Positions 27,765-37,094 of a stretch of DNA of 64,000 nt are shown here, in pieces (position 1 is the first letter of the stretch; the number at the start of each line of letters is the position of its first letter). The DNA is taken from contig NZ_CP108109.1 in NCBI RefSeq assembly GCF_036199905.1, positions 124,001-188,000 on the forward strand, read 5' to 3'. Under the pieces are notes generated by a model. That model saw only the letters and a list, made by a program, of their open reading frames with translations. It made no database searches and was not told the origin of the DNA. Position numbers and translations under genes: made by a program. Origin of the DNA: Streptomyces sp. NBC_00223. Its GTDB lineage: Bacteria; Actinomycetota; Actinomycetes; Streptomycetales; Streptomycetaceae.

Positions 27765-28567
27765 TTCTCCTGGGAGTCGGGGACGGAAGCGGCAAGGGCA
27801 GTGGGCACAGTGGGTACGGCGGCGGCCCGGACCGTACGGCGCTCGACGCGCTTGTCGTACGGGCCCGCGGCCACCACCCGGTCGACGTACACCCCGGGCA
27901 GATGCACCGCGTCGGGCGGCAACTCGCCCGGTTCCACGATGCGTTCGGCCTCGACCAGGGTGATCCGGCCGGCCGTCGCGCACAGCGGGTTGAAGTTGCG
28001 GGCGGCGGCGTGGAAGGCGCAGTTGCCGTGCCGGTCGGCGACCGCGGCCCGCACCAGCGCGAAGTCCGCGGTGATGGCCTCCTCCATGAGATGCCGTACG
28101 CCGCCGAAGTCCCTTACCTCCTTGGGCGGTGAGGCCACCGCGACCGAGCCGTCGGGCGCGTACCGCCACGGCAGCCCGCCCTCCTCGACCTGGGTACCGA
28201 CGCCGGCCGGGGTCCAGAACGCGGGAATGCCCGCCCCACCTGCCCGAAGTCGCTCGGCGAGGGTACCCTGCGGGGTCAGCTCCACCTCAAGCTCGCCCGA
28301 CAGATAGCGGCGGGCGAACTCCTTGTTCTCGCCGACGTAGGAGGACGTCATCCGCGTGATCCGACCCGCGCCCAGCAGCAGGCCGAGTCCCCAGTCGTCG
28401 ACCCCGCAGTTGTTCGACACCACGCGCAGATCGCCGGCGCCGGACCGTACCAGCGCGTCGATCAGTGCCGACGGGATGCCGCACAGGCCGAACCCGCCCA
28501 CGGCGAGCGTCGCGCCGTCCGCGATGTCCGCCACCGCGCGGTCGGCCGAGGCCACCACCTTGTCCAT
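27761..28567 (-). CDS. 3-oxoacid CoA-transferase, subunit A
   Basis: A 268-residue A subunit with the CoA-binding glycine motif [14 protein letters not shown], followed by [26 protein letters not shown] and [22 protein letters not shown]. It forms the heteromeric enzyme with the overlapping B subunit. The ATG at 28567 follows GGGGAAGGCGGACGC. The C-terminus carries about 25 extra alanine/valine-rich residues relative to the core. It is divergent from the branched-chain amino acid-type ABC operon. Confidence 0.9.
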   Translation of the reverse strand: MDKVVASADRAVADIADGATLAVGGFGLCGIPSALIDALVRSGAGDLRVVSNNCGVDDWGLGLLLGAGRITRMTSSYVGENKEFARRYLSGELEVELTPQGTLAERLRAGGAGIPAFWTPAGVGTQVEEGGLPWRYAPDGSVAVASPPKEVRDFGGVRHLMEEAITADFALVRAAVADRHGNCAFHAAARNFNPLCATAGRITLVEAERIVEPGELPPDAVHLPGVYVDRVVAAGPYDKRVERRTVRAAAVPTVPTALAASVPDSQEK

Positions 28568-28687
28568 GCGTCCGCCTTCCCCGAAGGGGTCGTGTGTGGG
28601 AGAGGGGCCCGACTCACCGGCCGGGCGCGGGGCCCGGCGCACGGCGGGGCCCGGTCCTGCCACCTTTTCGAAGCGGGCATGAGCCCC

Positions 28688-28710
28688 GCCATGTCCGCCG
28701 CCGACATGGC
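28688..28710. promoter_or_regulatory. Palindrome in the scoA-liv divergent region
   Basis: GCCATGTC-N7-GACATGGC, perfect 8-bp arms. A further CATGTC lies at 28738-28743. It is placed between the divergent CoA-transferase and ABC operons and could serve a shared regulator. No regulator gene is immediately adjacent. Confidence 0.45.
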
Positions 28711-28804
28711 TCCCCGCAGGAGTGCGTGTGCCGCCCACATGTCAGGTTGGGCGGGGCGCTTCTACGGTTTGCCCAATCGTCCACCTCTTCGGGAGCCGTT
28801 CACC

Positions 28805-30046
28805 ATGCGCCACAGCAGCAGTACACCGAGCATGTCAAGAAGCAGATCCCTCACCGCGCTCGCGCTGCTGACCGCCGGCGTCATGCTGGCCGGGTGCAGC
28901 AAGGCCGGTACCGCGGGCAGTGCGCCCTCGGGCGGCGACAAGGCCAAGTCCGCAGCCGTGAAGGTCGGTCTGGTCTACTCCCGCAGCGGCCCGCTGGCCG
29001 CCTACGGCAAGCAGTACCTGGACGGCTTCAACGCCGGGCTCGCCTACGCCACCCACAACACCGGCAAGGCGGCCGGGCACCGGATCGAGGTCATCGAGCA
29101 GGACGACACGGGCGACCCGGCGAAGGCGGTCGCCGAGGCCAAGACCCTGATCGGCAAGGGCACGTCGATCATCGCGGGCACCACGGACTCCGGTGTGGCG
29201 CTGCAACTCGCGCCCCTGGCCGCGCAGAACCATGTCCTCTACATCGCGGGGCCCGCCGCGACCGACGCGCTGACCGGTCTGAACGCGTACACCTTCCGCT
29301 CCGGGCGGCAGTCGTACCAGGACATCCTCACCGCGGGGTCGCTGCTGGGCGACTCCAAGGGCAAGAAGGTCACGGTGCTGACCCAGAACTCGGCCTTCGG
29401 GCAGGCGAACGTGGCCGCGGTCAAGGAGGTGCTGGGCGGGCAGGGCGCGAAGGTGGACTCGGTGCTCGCGCCGCCGAGCGCCGGTGACCTGACGCCGTTC
29501 GCCCAGCAGGTCAAGGCGAAGAAGCCGGACCTGGTCTTCGTGGCCTGGGCCGGGGCGAGCGCCCCCGCGCTGTGGACGGCGCTTGACCAGCAGGGCGTGG
29601 TGACCTCGACGAAGGTCGTCACGGGCCTGGCGGGCACCGCCTCCTACCCGCTGTTCGGCACCGCCGGGTCGAAGATCAACTTCCTGGCGCACTACTTCCC
29701 CGGCGCCGCGCACACCTCGGTGGAGACCGCGATGCTCGACGGCATCAAGAAGGCCGGCGGCACCCCCGACCTGTTCAGCCCGGACGGCTTCACCGCCGCG
29801 CAGATGATCGTGCACGCCATCGAGGCGGGCAGCCCCACCGACGCGACCGCGATGGCCGACGCCCTGGCCGGCTGGTCGTTCGAGGGCCCCAAGGGCGACG
29901 AGCAGATCAGGGCCACCGACCACGCGCTGCTCCAGCCGATGTTCACCGCCAAGCTGAACGGGACCGGTACGGCCGCCGAGCCGGAGCTGATCAACCGGCT
30001 GCCGATGGCCTCCGCCGTCCCGCCGCAGAAGTCGATGGCGGGCTGA
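28805..30046 (+). CDS. Branched-chain amino acid-type ABC transporter binding lipoprotein
   Basis: A 413-residue lipoprotein: signal peptide with lipobox MLAGC (Cys31), then a Leu/Ile/Val-type type I periplasmic-binding fold (VKVGLVYSRSGPLAAYGKQYLDGFNAGL, VIEQDDTGDPAKAVAEAKTLI, AGTTDSGVALQLAPLA). Members of this family bind amino acids, amides, urea or aromatic acids. It heads a five-gene operon with the complete LivGFHM set. The ATG at 28805 gives a proper signal peptide and is preceded by GGGAG. Confidence 0.9.
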   Translation: MRHSSSTPSMSRSRSLTALALLTAGVMLAGCSKAGTAGSAPSGGDKAKSAAVKVGLVYSRSGPLAAYGKQYLDGFNAGLAYATHNTGKAAGHRIEVIEQDDTGDPAKAVAEAKTLIGKGTSIIAGTTDSGVALQLAPLAAQNHVLYIAGPAATDALTGLNAYTFRSGRQSYQDILTAGSLLGDSKGKKVTVLTQNSAFGQANVAAVKEVLGGQGAKVDSVLAPPSAGDLTPFAQQVKAKKPDLVFVAWAGASAPALWTALDQQGVVTSTKVVTGLAGTASYPLFGTAGSKINFLAHYFPGAAHTSVETAMLDGIKKAGGTPDLFSPDGFTAAQMIVHAIEAGSPTDATAMADALAGWSFEGPKGDEQIRATDHALLQPMFTAKLNGTGTAAEPELINRLPMASAVPPQKSMAG

Positions 30047-30049
30047 CCG

Positions 30050-30793
30050 GTGACCCCCGTACTCCGGCTGCGTGACCTGGGGTGGTCGGTCGGCGGCGCG
30101 ACCATCGTCGAGGATGTCTCCTTCGACGTGCGCGAGGGCGAGTTCCTGGCCTTCATCGGTCCCAACGGCGCCGGCAAGACCTCCCTGTTCAATCTGATCA
30201 GCGGCCTCGTACCGGCGAGCCGGGGGTCGATCGCGCTCGACGGCACCGACATCACGGCCGAGGACGTGCCCGCCCGGGCCCGGCGCGGCCTCGGGCGCAC
30301 GTTCCAGACCTCAAGCCTGTGGCCCGCGATGACCGTGGCCGACCATGTCCGGCTCGCGGCCCAGGCCGCGGCCGGCGGGTCGTACCGGATCTGGCGGCGG
30401 GCCCGCTCCTTCTCCGGCCAGGTCGAGCGGGTGCTGGAGCGCACCGGCCTGGCCGGGCGCGCGGACGCCACCGCCGGCGCGCTGTCGCACGGCGAGAAAC
30501 GCAAGCTCGAACTGGCGGTGCTGCTCGTCGGCGAGCCCCGGCTGATGCTCCTCGACGAGCCGATGGCCGGGGTCAGCGCCGAGGAGGTGCCCGCACTGAC
30601 CGAACTCATCCGCTCCCTGCACCGCGACGAGGGCCGCACCGTACTCATGGTCGAACACCACATGGACGTCCTGCTGGGCCTGGCCGACCGGCTGGCCGTG
30701 ATGCACCACGGCACGCTGCTGGCCCTGGACACCCCGCAGGCCGTCACCTCCGACGCCACCGTGCAGCAGGCGTACCTCGGGGAGGCGCTGTGA
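30050..30793 (+). CDS. LivG-type ABC transporter ATP-binding protein
   Basis: A 247-residue ATPase. Walker A is GPNGAGKT (37-44), the signature LSHGEKRKLE (an LSxGE variant usual in LivG), and Walker B LMLLDEP. It starts at GTG 30050, three bases after the binding-protein stop, and overlaps livF by 4 bp. It powers uptake together with LivF. Confidence 0.92.
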   Translation: MTPVLRLRDLGWSVGGATIVEDVSFDVREGEFLAFIGPNGAGKTSLFNLISGLVPASRGSIALDGTDITAEDVPARARRGLGRTFQTSSLWPAMTVADHVRLAAQAAAGGSYRIWRRARSFSGQVERVLERTGLAGRADATAGALSHGEKRKLELAVLLVGEPRLMLLDEPMAGVSAEEVPALTELIRSLHRDEGRTVLMVEHHMDVLLGLADRLAVMHHGTLLALDTPQAVTSDATVQQAYLGEAL

Positions 30794-31608
30794 GCCCCGC
30801 GGCGGCCGAACCGCTGCTCGCGGTCCGGGACCTGGCCGTCGTCATCGGCGGCCGGCACATCCTGCACGGCGTGGACCTCGACGTGGCGCCCTCCGGTGTC
30901 ACCGCGCTGCTCGGCCGCAACGGCGCGGGCAAGACCACGACCGTACGCGGGGTGCTCGGCCTGGTGCCGCGCACCGGAAGCGTGCGGTTCGCGGGCGAGG
31001 AGACCGTACGGCTGGCCACCCACACCCTGGTCCGGCGCGGGATCGGCTACGCGCCCGAGGACCGCGGGGTGTTCGCCGCGCTGACGGTGGCGGAGAATCT
31101 GCGGCTGGCCGAACGGCCGGGCGCGGGCGAGCCCGCGTACGCGCTGGTGCACGAACTGTTCCCCGAACTCAAGGCCAGGGCCCGGCAGCCCGCGGGCACC
31201 CTGTCCGGCGGGCAGCAGCAGATGGTGGCCATCGGCCGCACCCTGCTGGGCGGCAACCGGCTGATCATCGCCGACGAGCCCACCAAGGGCCTGGCCCCCA
31301 AGGTCGTCACCGAGGTCGCCCAGGTGCTGGAGCGCGCCGCGCAGGCCGTGCCCGTGCTGCTGGTCGAGCAGAACCTCGCGATGGTACGGCGGCTCGCCGA
31401 GCACTGCGTCGTGCTGGCCGACGGCCGCACCGCGCACCGCGGGCCCGCGGCCGACCTGCTCGCCGACGCCGAGGCCACCCGCAGGCTGCTGGGCGTCGGG
31501 CGCCGCGAGACCCCGTTCACGAAAGGACCGACCGTGCCACCCCGTTCAGCGGACGCCGCGCCCGCGGCGCACCCCGGCGTCCAGGCCGACCGAGAGGCGG
31601 GCGCCTGA
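30790..31608 (+). CDS. LivF-type ABC transporter ATP-binding protein
   Basis: A 272-residue ATPase beginning at GTG 30790. Walker A is GRNGAGKT, the signature LSGGQQQM, and Walker B LIIADEP, followed by the LivF-like APEDRGVF and VLLVEQN. About 35 residues at the C-terminus (from RRETPFTKG, alanine/proline rich) exceed the usual length and look disordered. The stop overlaps the livH start (TGATG). Confidence 0.92.
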   Translation: MSPAAAEPLLAVRDLAVVIGGRHILHGVDLDVAPSGVTALLGRNGAGKTTTVRGVLGLVPRTGSVRFAGEETVRLATHTLVRRGIGYAPEDRGVFAALTVAENLRLAERPGAGEPAYALVHELFPELKARARQPAGTLSGGQQQMVAIGRTLLGGNRLIIADEPTKGLAPKVVTEVAQVLERAAQAVPVLLVEQNLAMVRRLAEHCVVLADGRTAHRGPAADLLADAEATRRLLGVGRRETPFTKGPTVPPRSADAAPAAHPGVQADREAGA

Positions 31609-32495
31609 TGTCCACGGTCGTGCTGCTCGCCGTCACCGGACTGGGCCTGGGCGCCCTGTACTTCCTGGTGGCCTCCGGGCTGTCCCTCATCTTCGGTCTG
31701 ATGGACGTCCTCAACTTCGCCCACGGCGCCCTGCTGTCGGTCGGCGCCTACGCCACCTGGTGGGCGGCCTCCGGCCATCTGCCGGGCGCGGGCCCGGGCG
31801 GCCTCGGCTTCGTGCTCGCGGTGGTCTTCGGCACCGCGGTGGGCACGGTGGCCGCGATGGTGCTCGAACTGGCCCTGATCCGGCCGCTGTACGAGCGGCC
31901 GCGCGAGCAGGTGCTCGCCACCGTCGGGGTGGGTCTCGCGGTGCCCGCGCTGCTCTCGGCGATCTGGGGCTCCGACGCCCGGCAGTTCCCCGGGCCGGCC
32001 GCGCTGTCCGGCACCTTCGGGCTGCTGGGCGCGCGCATCCCGGTCAACCGGCTGGTGCTGATCGGCGCCGCCGCCGTGGTGCTGGTGGCGCTGCGGCTCT
32101 TCCTCGCCCGCACCCGGCACGGCCTGGTGGTACGGGCCGGGGTCGAGGACCGGGCGATGGTCACCGCGCTGGGCATCGACGTGCGCAAGGCGTTCACCCT
32201 GGTCTTCGCGATCGGCGGGGCCGCGGCCGCGCTCGGCGGGGCGCTGGGCGGGCTGTACTACGGCTCGGTCGACCCCGCGCAGGGCACCTCGCTGCTGATC
32301 TTCGCCTTCGTCGTGGTCGTCATGGGCGGCATGGGCTCGGTCGCGGGCGCCGCGCTGGCGGCCGTCGGGGTCGGCCTGGTCCAGCAGTTCGCCAACTACT
32401 ACACCACTTCGGGACTCGGCGACCTCGCCGTCGTCGTCCTGCTCGCCGCACTGCTGCTGCTCCGGCCGAGCGGCCTCACCGGGAGGCTCGCATGA
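31608..32495 (+). CDS. LivH-type ABC transporter permease
   Basis: A 295-residue membrane protein with about eight spans and the LivH signatures LIFGLMDVLNFAHGALLSVGAY near the N-terminus and VVVMGGMGSVAGA near the C-terminus. It forms half of the transmembrane channel. It overlaps both neighbours by 1-4 bp. Confidence 0.92.
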   Translation: MSTVVLLAVTGLGLGALYFLVASGLSLIFGLMDVLNFAHGALLSVGAYATWWAASGHLPGAGPGGLGFVLAVVFGTAVGTVAAMVLELALIRPLYERPREQVLATVGVGLAVPALLSAIWGSDARQFPGPAALSGTFGLLGARIPVNRLVLIGAAAVVLVALRLFLARTRHGLVVRAGVEDRAMVTALGIDVRKAFTLVFAIGGAAAALGGALGGLYYGSVDPAQGTSLLIFAFVVVVMGGMGSVAGAALAAVGVGLVQQFANYYTTSGLGDLAVVVLLAALLLLRPSGLTGRLA

Positions 32496-33592
32496 CCACC
32501 GCCACACCGATCCGCGGCACGGCCCGCAAGAGCGCGCCGCCGCCCTCGGAGGCCCGCCGTATCGCCCGCTGGTGGCCGCTGGCCGCCCTGGTGGCGCTGC
32601 TCGCGGCGCCGTACAGCTCGCTGCCGCTGCCGGGACTGCTGGACGGCCCGATCGGCAGCGCGGGCAATCTCCAACTGCTCGCCCTGTGCCTGGTGTTCGG
32701 CGCGCTCGCCACGGGGTACGACCTGCTGCTCGGCCGGACCGGGCTGCTCTCCTTCGGGCACGCGCTGTACTTCGCGGCGGGCAGCTACGCCACGAACATC
32801 CTGATGATCGAGGCCGGACTGCCGTTCGCCGCCTCGGCGGTGCTGGGGCTGCTGGCCGGGATCGCGCTGGCCGCGCTGCTCGGCTCGGTGGCGCTGCGGG
32901 TCAGCGGGATCGCCTTCTCGATGGTGACGCTGGCGTTCGCGCAGGCCGGGTCGATCCTGGTGGAGCGCGACCCCGGCGGGGTGACCGGCGGCGAGGAGGG
33001 CCGGGCGATCCCGGCGGACAAACTGCCCGGGTCGCTGGCCGGCATCGGCAACACCGTCAATCTGTACTGGATCGCGCTGGCCTATCTCGTGGTGACCGTG
33101 CTCGTGGTGCAGTGGGCGGTCCGCTCCCCCACCGGCCGGGTCTGGGAGGGCATCAAGGAGAACGAGCGCCGGGTGGAGGTGCTGGGCCTGCGGCCGTACG
33201 GCTTCAAGCTGACCGCCTTCGTCCTGGCCGGCGCGCTGGCGGCGGTCGGCGGCATCGTGCACCTGCTGCTGACCGGCGGCGCGACCCCGCAGACCACGAC
33301 CTCCGACTTCACCCTGTCGCTGCTGGTGATGGTCGTGCTGGGCGGCTCCGGTTCGCGCTGGGGCCCGCTGGTCGGCGGGGTGCTCTACACCTGGGCCGAT
33401 CAGCGGCTGGGCGACCTGGCGGGCTCGGGCTCGGTGGCCGGGCTGCCGTCGGTGCTGCGGGTCCCGCTGTCGCAGCCGCTCGTCCTGCTCGGCACGCTGT
33501 TCGTGGTCGTGGTGTACGTACTGCCCGGCGGTGTCGTACGGCTCCCCGAACGCCTGCGGGCGGCCCGGCGATCCGACGCCGTGTCACCCTGA
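32492..33592 (+). CDS. LivM-type ABC transporter permease
   Basis: A 366-residue membrane protein with LivM features: GYDLLLGRTGLLSFGHALYF, RVSGIAFSMVTLAFAQ, the cytoplasmic loop GRVWEGIKENERRVEVLGL, and MVVLGGSGSRWGPLVGG. It ends the operon; no clear terminator hairpin was seen in the AT-richer DNA that follows. Confidence 0.92.
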   Translation: MTTATPIRGTARKSAPPPSEARRIARWWPLAALVALLAAPYSSLPLPGLLDGPIGSAGNLQLLALCLVFGALATGYDLLLGRTGLLSFGHALYFAAGSYATNILMIEAGLPFAASAVLGLLAGIALAALLGSVALRVSGIAFSMVTLAFAQAGSILVERDPGGVTGGEEGRAIPADKLPGSLAGIGNTVNLYWIALAYLVVTVLVVQWAVRSPTGRVWEGIKENERRVEVLGLRPYGFKLTAFVLAGALAAVGGIVHLLLTGGATPQTTTSDFTLSLLVMVVLGGSGSRWGPLVGGVLYTWADQRLGDLAGSGSVAGLPSVLRVPLSQPLVLLGTLFVVVVYVLPGGVVRLPERLRAARRSDAVSP

Positions 33593-33711
33593 GTTTTACC
33601 CCGTTTTCCGATGATCTTCGATACTCTTCGGCGGTCATATGGCATATCAATGCCCGTTTCACCCCTGTTAGTCGCGCAAAAATCTCCGATGTTGAACTTA
33701 TTGACGGGCCG

Positions 33712-33740
33712 GGTGTCGGCCGAGTTGACTCGCCGACACC
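33712..33740. promoter_or_regulatory. Operator-like palindrome before the xylose-type binding protein gene
   Basis: GGTGTCGGC (33712-33720) and GCCGACACC (33732-33740) are perfect arms around CGAGTTGACTC, itself nearly symmetric (GAGT-TG-ACTC). A second element GGCAT-ATCA-ATGCC lies at 33641-33654. The surrounding 33593-33782 DNA is clearly richer in A+T than its neighbours, as expected for a regulated promoter. Confidence 0.5.
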
Positions 33741-33782
33741 TGGGCCGCGCTGTTGCGGCCCTGTCCGGGGAGGCAAGGTTTC

Positions 33783-34877
33783 ATGAACGCGATGACACGT
33801 CGGGTGCTCGTAGGAACAGCCGTCGTCTCGATGGCGCTCACCATGGCCGCGTGCGGCAAGGCCGGGGACAAGGACAAGGACAAGGCGTCGGACGGCAAGA
33901 AGGGCCAGTCCATCGGACTGCTGCTGCCGGACACCGTGACCGCGCGGTACGAGCGGTTCGACAGGCCGCTGATCGATGCGAAGATCCACGAGCTCTGTGC
34001 GGACTGCAAGCTGGAGTACGACAACGCGGGCGCCGACCCGGCGAAGCAGGCCCAGCAGGTCAGCACCATGATCGCCAAGGGTGTGAAGGTGCTCATCCTC
34101 GACGCGCAGGACTCGGTGGGCATCCAGTCCTCGGTCCAGGCCGCGGTCGACAAGGGCATCAAGGTCATCGCCTACGACCGTCTCGCGCAGGGCCCGGTCT
34201 CGGCGTATGTCTCCTACGACAACGAGAAGGTCGGCGAGCTCCAGGGCCAGGCGCTGCTGGACGCGATGGGCGACAAGGCCACCCCGCAGTCCAAGATCGT
34301 CATGATCGACGGCGACCCGGCCGACCCGAACGCCGCCATGTTCAAGGCCGGCGCCCACAAGATCCTCGACGGCAAGGTCGACATCGCCTACGAGCAGTCG
34401 GGGCTGTGGAAGGACACCGTCGCCAACCAGAAGGTGACCGCGGCGATCACCCAGCTCGGCGCGAAGAACATCGCCGGCGTCTACTCCGCCAACGACACCA
34501 TGGCGGGCGGTATCGCCACCGCGCTCAAGGGCGCGGGCATCAATGTCCCGCTGACCGGCCAGGACGCCGACCTCGCCGCGGTCCAGCGGATTCTGACGGG
34601 CGTTCAGTCCTCCACGGTCTACAAGGCGTACAAGCCGGAGGCCGAGGCCGCCGCCGAGATCGCGGTCGCCCTGCTCAACGGCAAGGACGTCAAGTCGGTC
34701 GCCGACGGCTCGTCCACCAGCGGCTCCGGCCAGGACGTGCCGTCCAAGCTGCTGACCGCCCAGTCGGTGACGAAGGCCAATGTCAAGGACACCGTGCTCA
34801 AGGACGGTCTGTACACCCTGGACCAGATCTGCACCGGCGAGTTCGCCCAGGCGTGCAAGGACGCCGGCCTGCAGTAG
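33783..34877 (+). CDS. Xylose-type (XylF-like) sugar-binding lipoprotein, orphan
   Basis: A 364-residue lipoprotein: short signal with lipobox MAAC (Cys24), charged KDKDKASDGKK linker, then a ribose/xylose-type periplasmic-binding fold (IGLLLPDTVTARYERFDRPLIDAKI, ILDAQDSVGIQSSV, VIAYDRL, VYSANDTMAGGIATALKGAG, LTGQDADLAAVQRI). XylF is normally followed by xylG and xylH, but here the next gene is on the opposite strand, so it is either an orphan feeding a transporter elsewhere or a sensor. The ATG at 33783 follows GGGGAGGCAAGG. Confidence 0.85.
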   Translation: MNAMTRRVLVGTAVVSMALTMAACGKAGDKDKDKASDGKKGQSIGLLLPDTVTARYERFDRPLIDAKIHELCADCKLEYDNAGADPAKQAQQVSTMIAKGVKVLILDAQDSVGIQSSVQAAVDKGIKVIAYDRLAQGPVSAYVSYDNEKVGELQGQALLDAMGDKATPQSKIVMIDGDPADPNAAMFKAGAHKILDGKVDIAYEQSGLWKDTVANQKVTAAITQLGAKNIAGVYSANDTMAGGIATALKGAGINVPLTGQDADLAAVQRILTGVQSSTVYKAYKPEAEAAAEIAVALLNGKDVKSVADGSSTSGSGQDVPSKLLTAQSVTKANVKDTVLKDGLYTLDQICTGEFAQACKDAGLQ

Positions 34878-34898
34878 CCGCCGGGAGCCCGCGGCGGC

Positions 34899-34928
34899 CC
34901 GGCCGAGGACAGTCCGTCCTCAGGCCGG
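34899..34928. terminator. Bidirectional hairpin between the XylF-like and PucR-like genes
   Basis: GGCC-GAGGAC at 34901-34910 pairs with GTCCTC-A-GGCC at 34916-34926 around a 5-nt loop. It sits in the convergent gap and overlaps the last codons of the leftward gene. Confidence 0.55.
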
Positions 34929-36863
34929 CCGGCCGCGGGTGTCGGAGAGCAGGTGCAGCCGGAGCGCGAGCTGGAGTTCCAGCGCGCGCTCCGGGTCGTT
35001 CCAGCCCGCGCCGAGCAGCGCCTGTATCCGGTCGAGCCGCTGCACCACGGTGTTGACGTGCAGATGGAGTTCGTCCTTGGTACGGGTCAGGGTGCCGCCG
35101 CAGGCGAAGTAGGCGCCCAGGGTGCGGACCAGTTCGGTGCCGCGCCGGGCGTCGTACTCCAGCAGCGGGCCGAGGGTCGCGCGTACGAAGGTGTCGACGT
35201 CCCGGTCGCTGCCCAGCAGCACGCCGAGGAAGCCGAGTTCGACCGCGCTCGCGCCGTCGCCGGTCCGGCCGAGCGACTGGAGGGCCCGCAGACAGCGCAG
35301 CGCCTCCTCGTGGGCGTCCGCCAGGGCCCGCGGCCCGCACGCCGGTCCTCCGGCGGCCACCGAGACCGGCGCGCCGACCAGCGGCGTCAGCTGGGCCACG
35401 GCGGCCCGTGCGGCCTCGCCCGGCCGGGCGCCCCGGTCCGGGACCAGCAGCACGACCGTGCCCGACTGCTCGGCGCTGATGCCGTCGCTGCCGAAGAGAT
35501 ACTGCCCGGCGGCCCCGGCGAGCTTGTCGTGGAAGTCGGCGGCGGTCTCGGCGACCAGCAGCAGACAGGGCCGGGTCAGGTCCACCCCGAGCCGGCGGCC
35601 GCGTACCACCAGTCCGGCCGGGTCGCGGTCGGGGTCCGTGAGCAGGTCGGTGATCAGCTCGCCGCGCACCCGGTTCTCGGTCTCGGCGACCGAGCGGCTG
35701 AGCAGGAGCAGCAGCGCGGTGACCACCCCGGCGCGTTCGAACAGCCGACGGTCGGAGTCGTCCAGCCGGCCGCGCCCGTAGAGCACGAGGCTGCCCAGCA
35801 GTTCCTGCCCGGCCAGCACCGCGCAGGTCCACCGGCTGTCGCGGAAGACCGCGCGGGCCGCGGCGTGCGAGTCGGCGGCGTGCTTGACCAGTGAGGCGGG
35901 TTCGGGGGCGGGCCCGGTGAACTCCTCGCCCCGGCGGCCGACGGCGGCGAGCGTACGGCCCTCGGGGTCGTGGATGGCGATGGCGCCGTCGAGCAGGCCC
36001 GCGACGGCCGCGGCCACCTCGGACAGGTCGCCGCCGCGCAGCACCAGGTCGGTGAGGCGGTCGTGGGCCTCCTCGGCGCGCTGCATGGCGGCGGCGTGCT
36101 CGCGGATGACGGCGCCGGCCTCGGCCAGGTCGGTGATCGCCCTCGCGGTGTCGATGGCGATGGCGGCGTGCGCGGCCAGCGAGCACAGCAGCGCGACCTC
36201 GTCGGGCGAGAACGGGCGGGGGGTGCGGTCGGCGGCGAAGAGCACGCCGATGACATGGCCGCCGCTGTCGCCGGGGCCGCCGCGCCCGCCCAGCAGCAGC
36301 GGCACCCCGAGGATGCCGATCAGGCCCTCGTCGAGCACCCCCTCGTCGATCGACCCGGTGTGCCGGAAGCGCTGGTCGGTGCGGTAGTCGGGGGTCGCGT
36401 ACGGGCGGGAGGTCTGCGCGACCAGGCCGCCGAGCCCGTCGCCGTAGCTGAGCCGCAGGGTCTGGAAGAGCGGTGAGAAGGCCCCGTCGGTGACCCGCAT
36501 ATAGGTGTCGCCGGCCTCCTCGTCGCGCAGGGTGAGGTAGGCGGTGTCGGTGCCGAGCAGCATACGGGCGCGGCGGACGATGGACTGGAGCACGGCGTCC
36601 AGGTCGCGCAGCGCGGCCAGGTCGCTCGCGGTGTCGAAGAGCGCGGTCAGCTCGGTCTCGCGGCGGCGGTGCCTGCGCAGTACCCGGCGGATGCGCAGCG
36701 CGGTCCCGGTGGCCTGTTCCAGTTCGGACAGCTCCGCGGTGCCCGCTCCCTCGGTACGGGCCCGCGCCGCGAGGGCTCCGTACTCCTCGGCGGGGGCGTC
36801 CTCGGCGATGAGTTCGAGGAGCCGGCGCATGTAGGGGGCGATGGAGGCGGGGCTTGCTGACAT
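34920..36863 (-). CDS. GAF-containing PucR/CdaR-like transcriptional regulator
   Basis: A 647-residue regulator. A helical N-terminus (about 1-75) precedes a GAF domain (about 80-250; LFDTASDLAALRDLDAVLQSI, ARMLLGTDTAYLTLRDE, IGVLFAADRTPRPFSPDEVALL), a middle region like a second sensor domain, and a C-terminal PucR-type HTH (LVRTLGAYFACGGTLTRTKDELHLHVNTVVQRLDRI, about 580-625). It is oriented with the downstream end toward the XylF-like gene; the 3-hydroxybutyrate dehydrogenase gene lies 231 bp upstream on the same strand. It may control 3-hydroxybutyrate use. I start at ATG 36863. Confidence 0.85.
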   Translation of the reverse strand: MSASPASIAPYMRRLLELIAEDAPAEEYGALAARARTEGAGTAELSELEQATGTALRIRRVLRRHRRRETELTALFDTASDLAALRDLDAVLQSIVRRARMLLGTDTAYLTLRDEEAGDTYMRVTDGAFSPLFQTLRLSYGDGLGGLVAQTSRPYATPDYRTDQRFRHTGSIDEGVLDEGLIGILGVPLLLGGRGGPGDSGGHVIGVLFAADRTPRPFSPDEVALLCSLAAHAAIAIDTARAITDLAEAGAVIREHAAAMQRAEEAHDRLTDLVLRGGDLSEVAAAVAGLLDGAIAIHDPEGRTLAAVGRRGEEFTGPAPEPASLVKHAADSHAAARAVFRDSRWTCAVLAGQELLGSLVLYGRGRLDDSDRRLFERAGVVTALLLLLSRSVAETENRVRGELITDLLTDPDRDPAGLVVRGRRLGVDLTRPCLLLVAETAADFHDKLAGAAGQYLFGSDGISAEQSGTVVLLVPDRGARPGEAARAAVAQLTPLVGAPVSVAAGGPACGPRALADAHEEALRCLRALQSLGRTGDGASAVELGFLGVLLGSDRDVDTFVRATLGPLLEYDARRGTELVRTLGAYFACGGTLTRTKDELHLHVNTVVQRLDRIQALLGAGWNDPERALELQLALRLHLLSDTRGRPA

Positions 36864-37094
36864 GGTGGCCACCGTGCGGGGTGTCGGAAACGGGTGCGTG
36901 CGGCGGCCGGCGGCCGGCCCCCGCACGGCGGGGTCGTCGGGGTCGTGCCTGGTCAGGTGGGCGAGGCGGCGGCCTCCGTGGCCGCCGACTCTACCGACTC
37001 GCCCCGGCCGCGTCCGCTGTCGCGGTGCGGGTTTCCGGGGTACGGCCCCGGGTCCCGCGGGCCGGGCGCGAGAGGGCCGCGGGATCTTTGGCGG

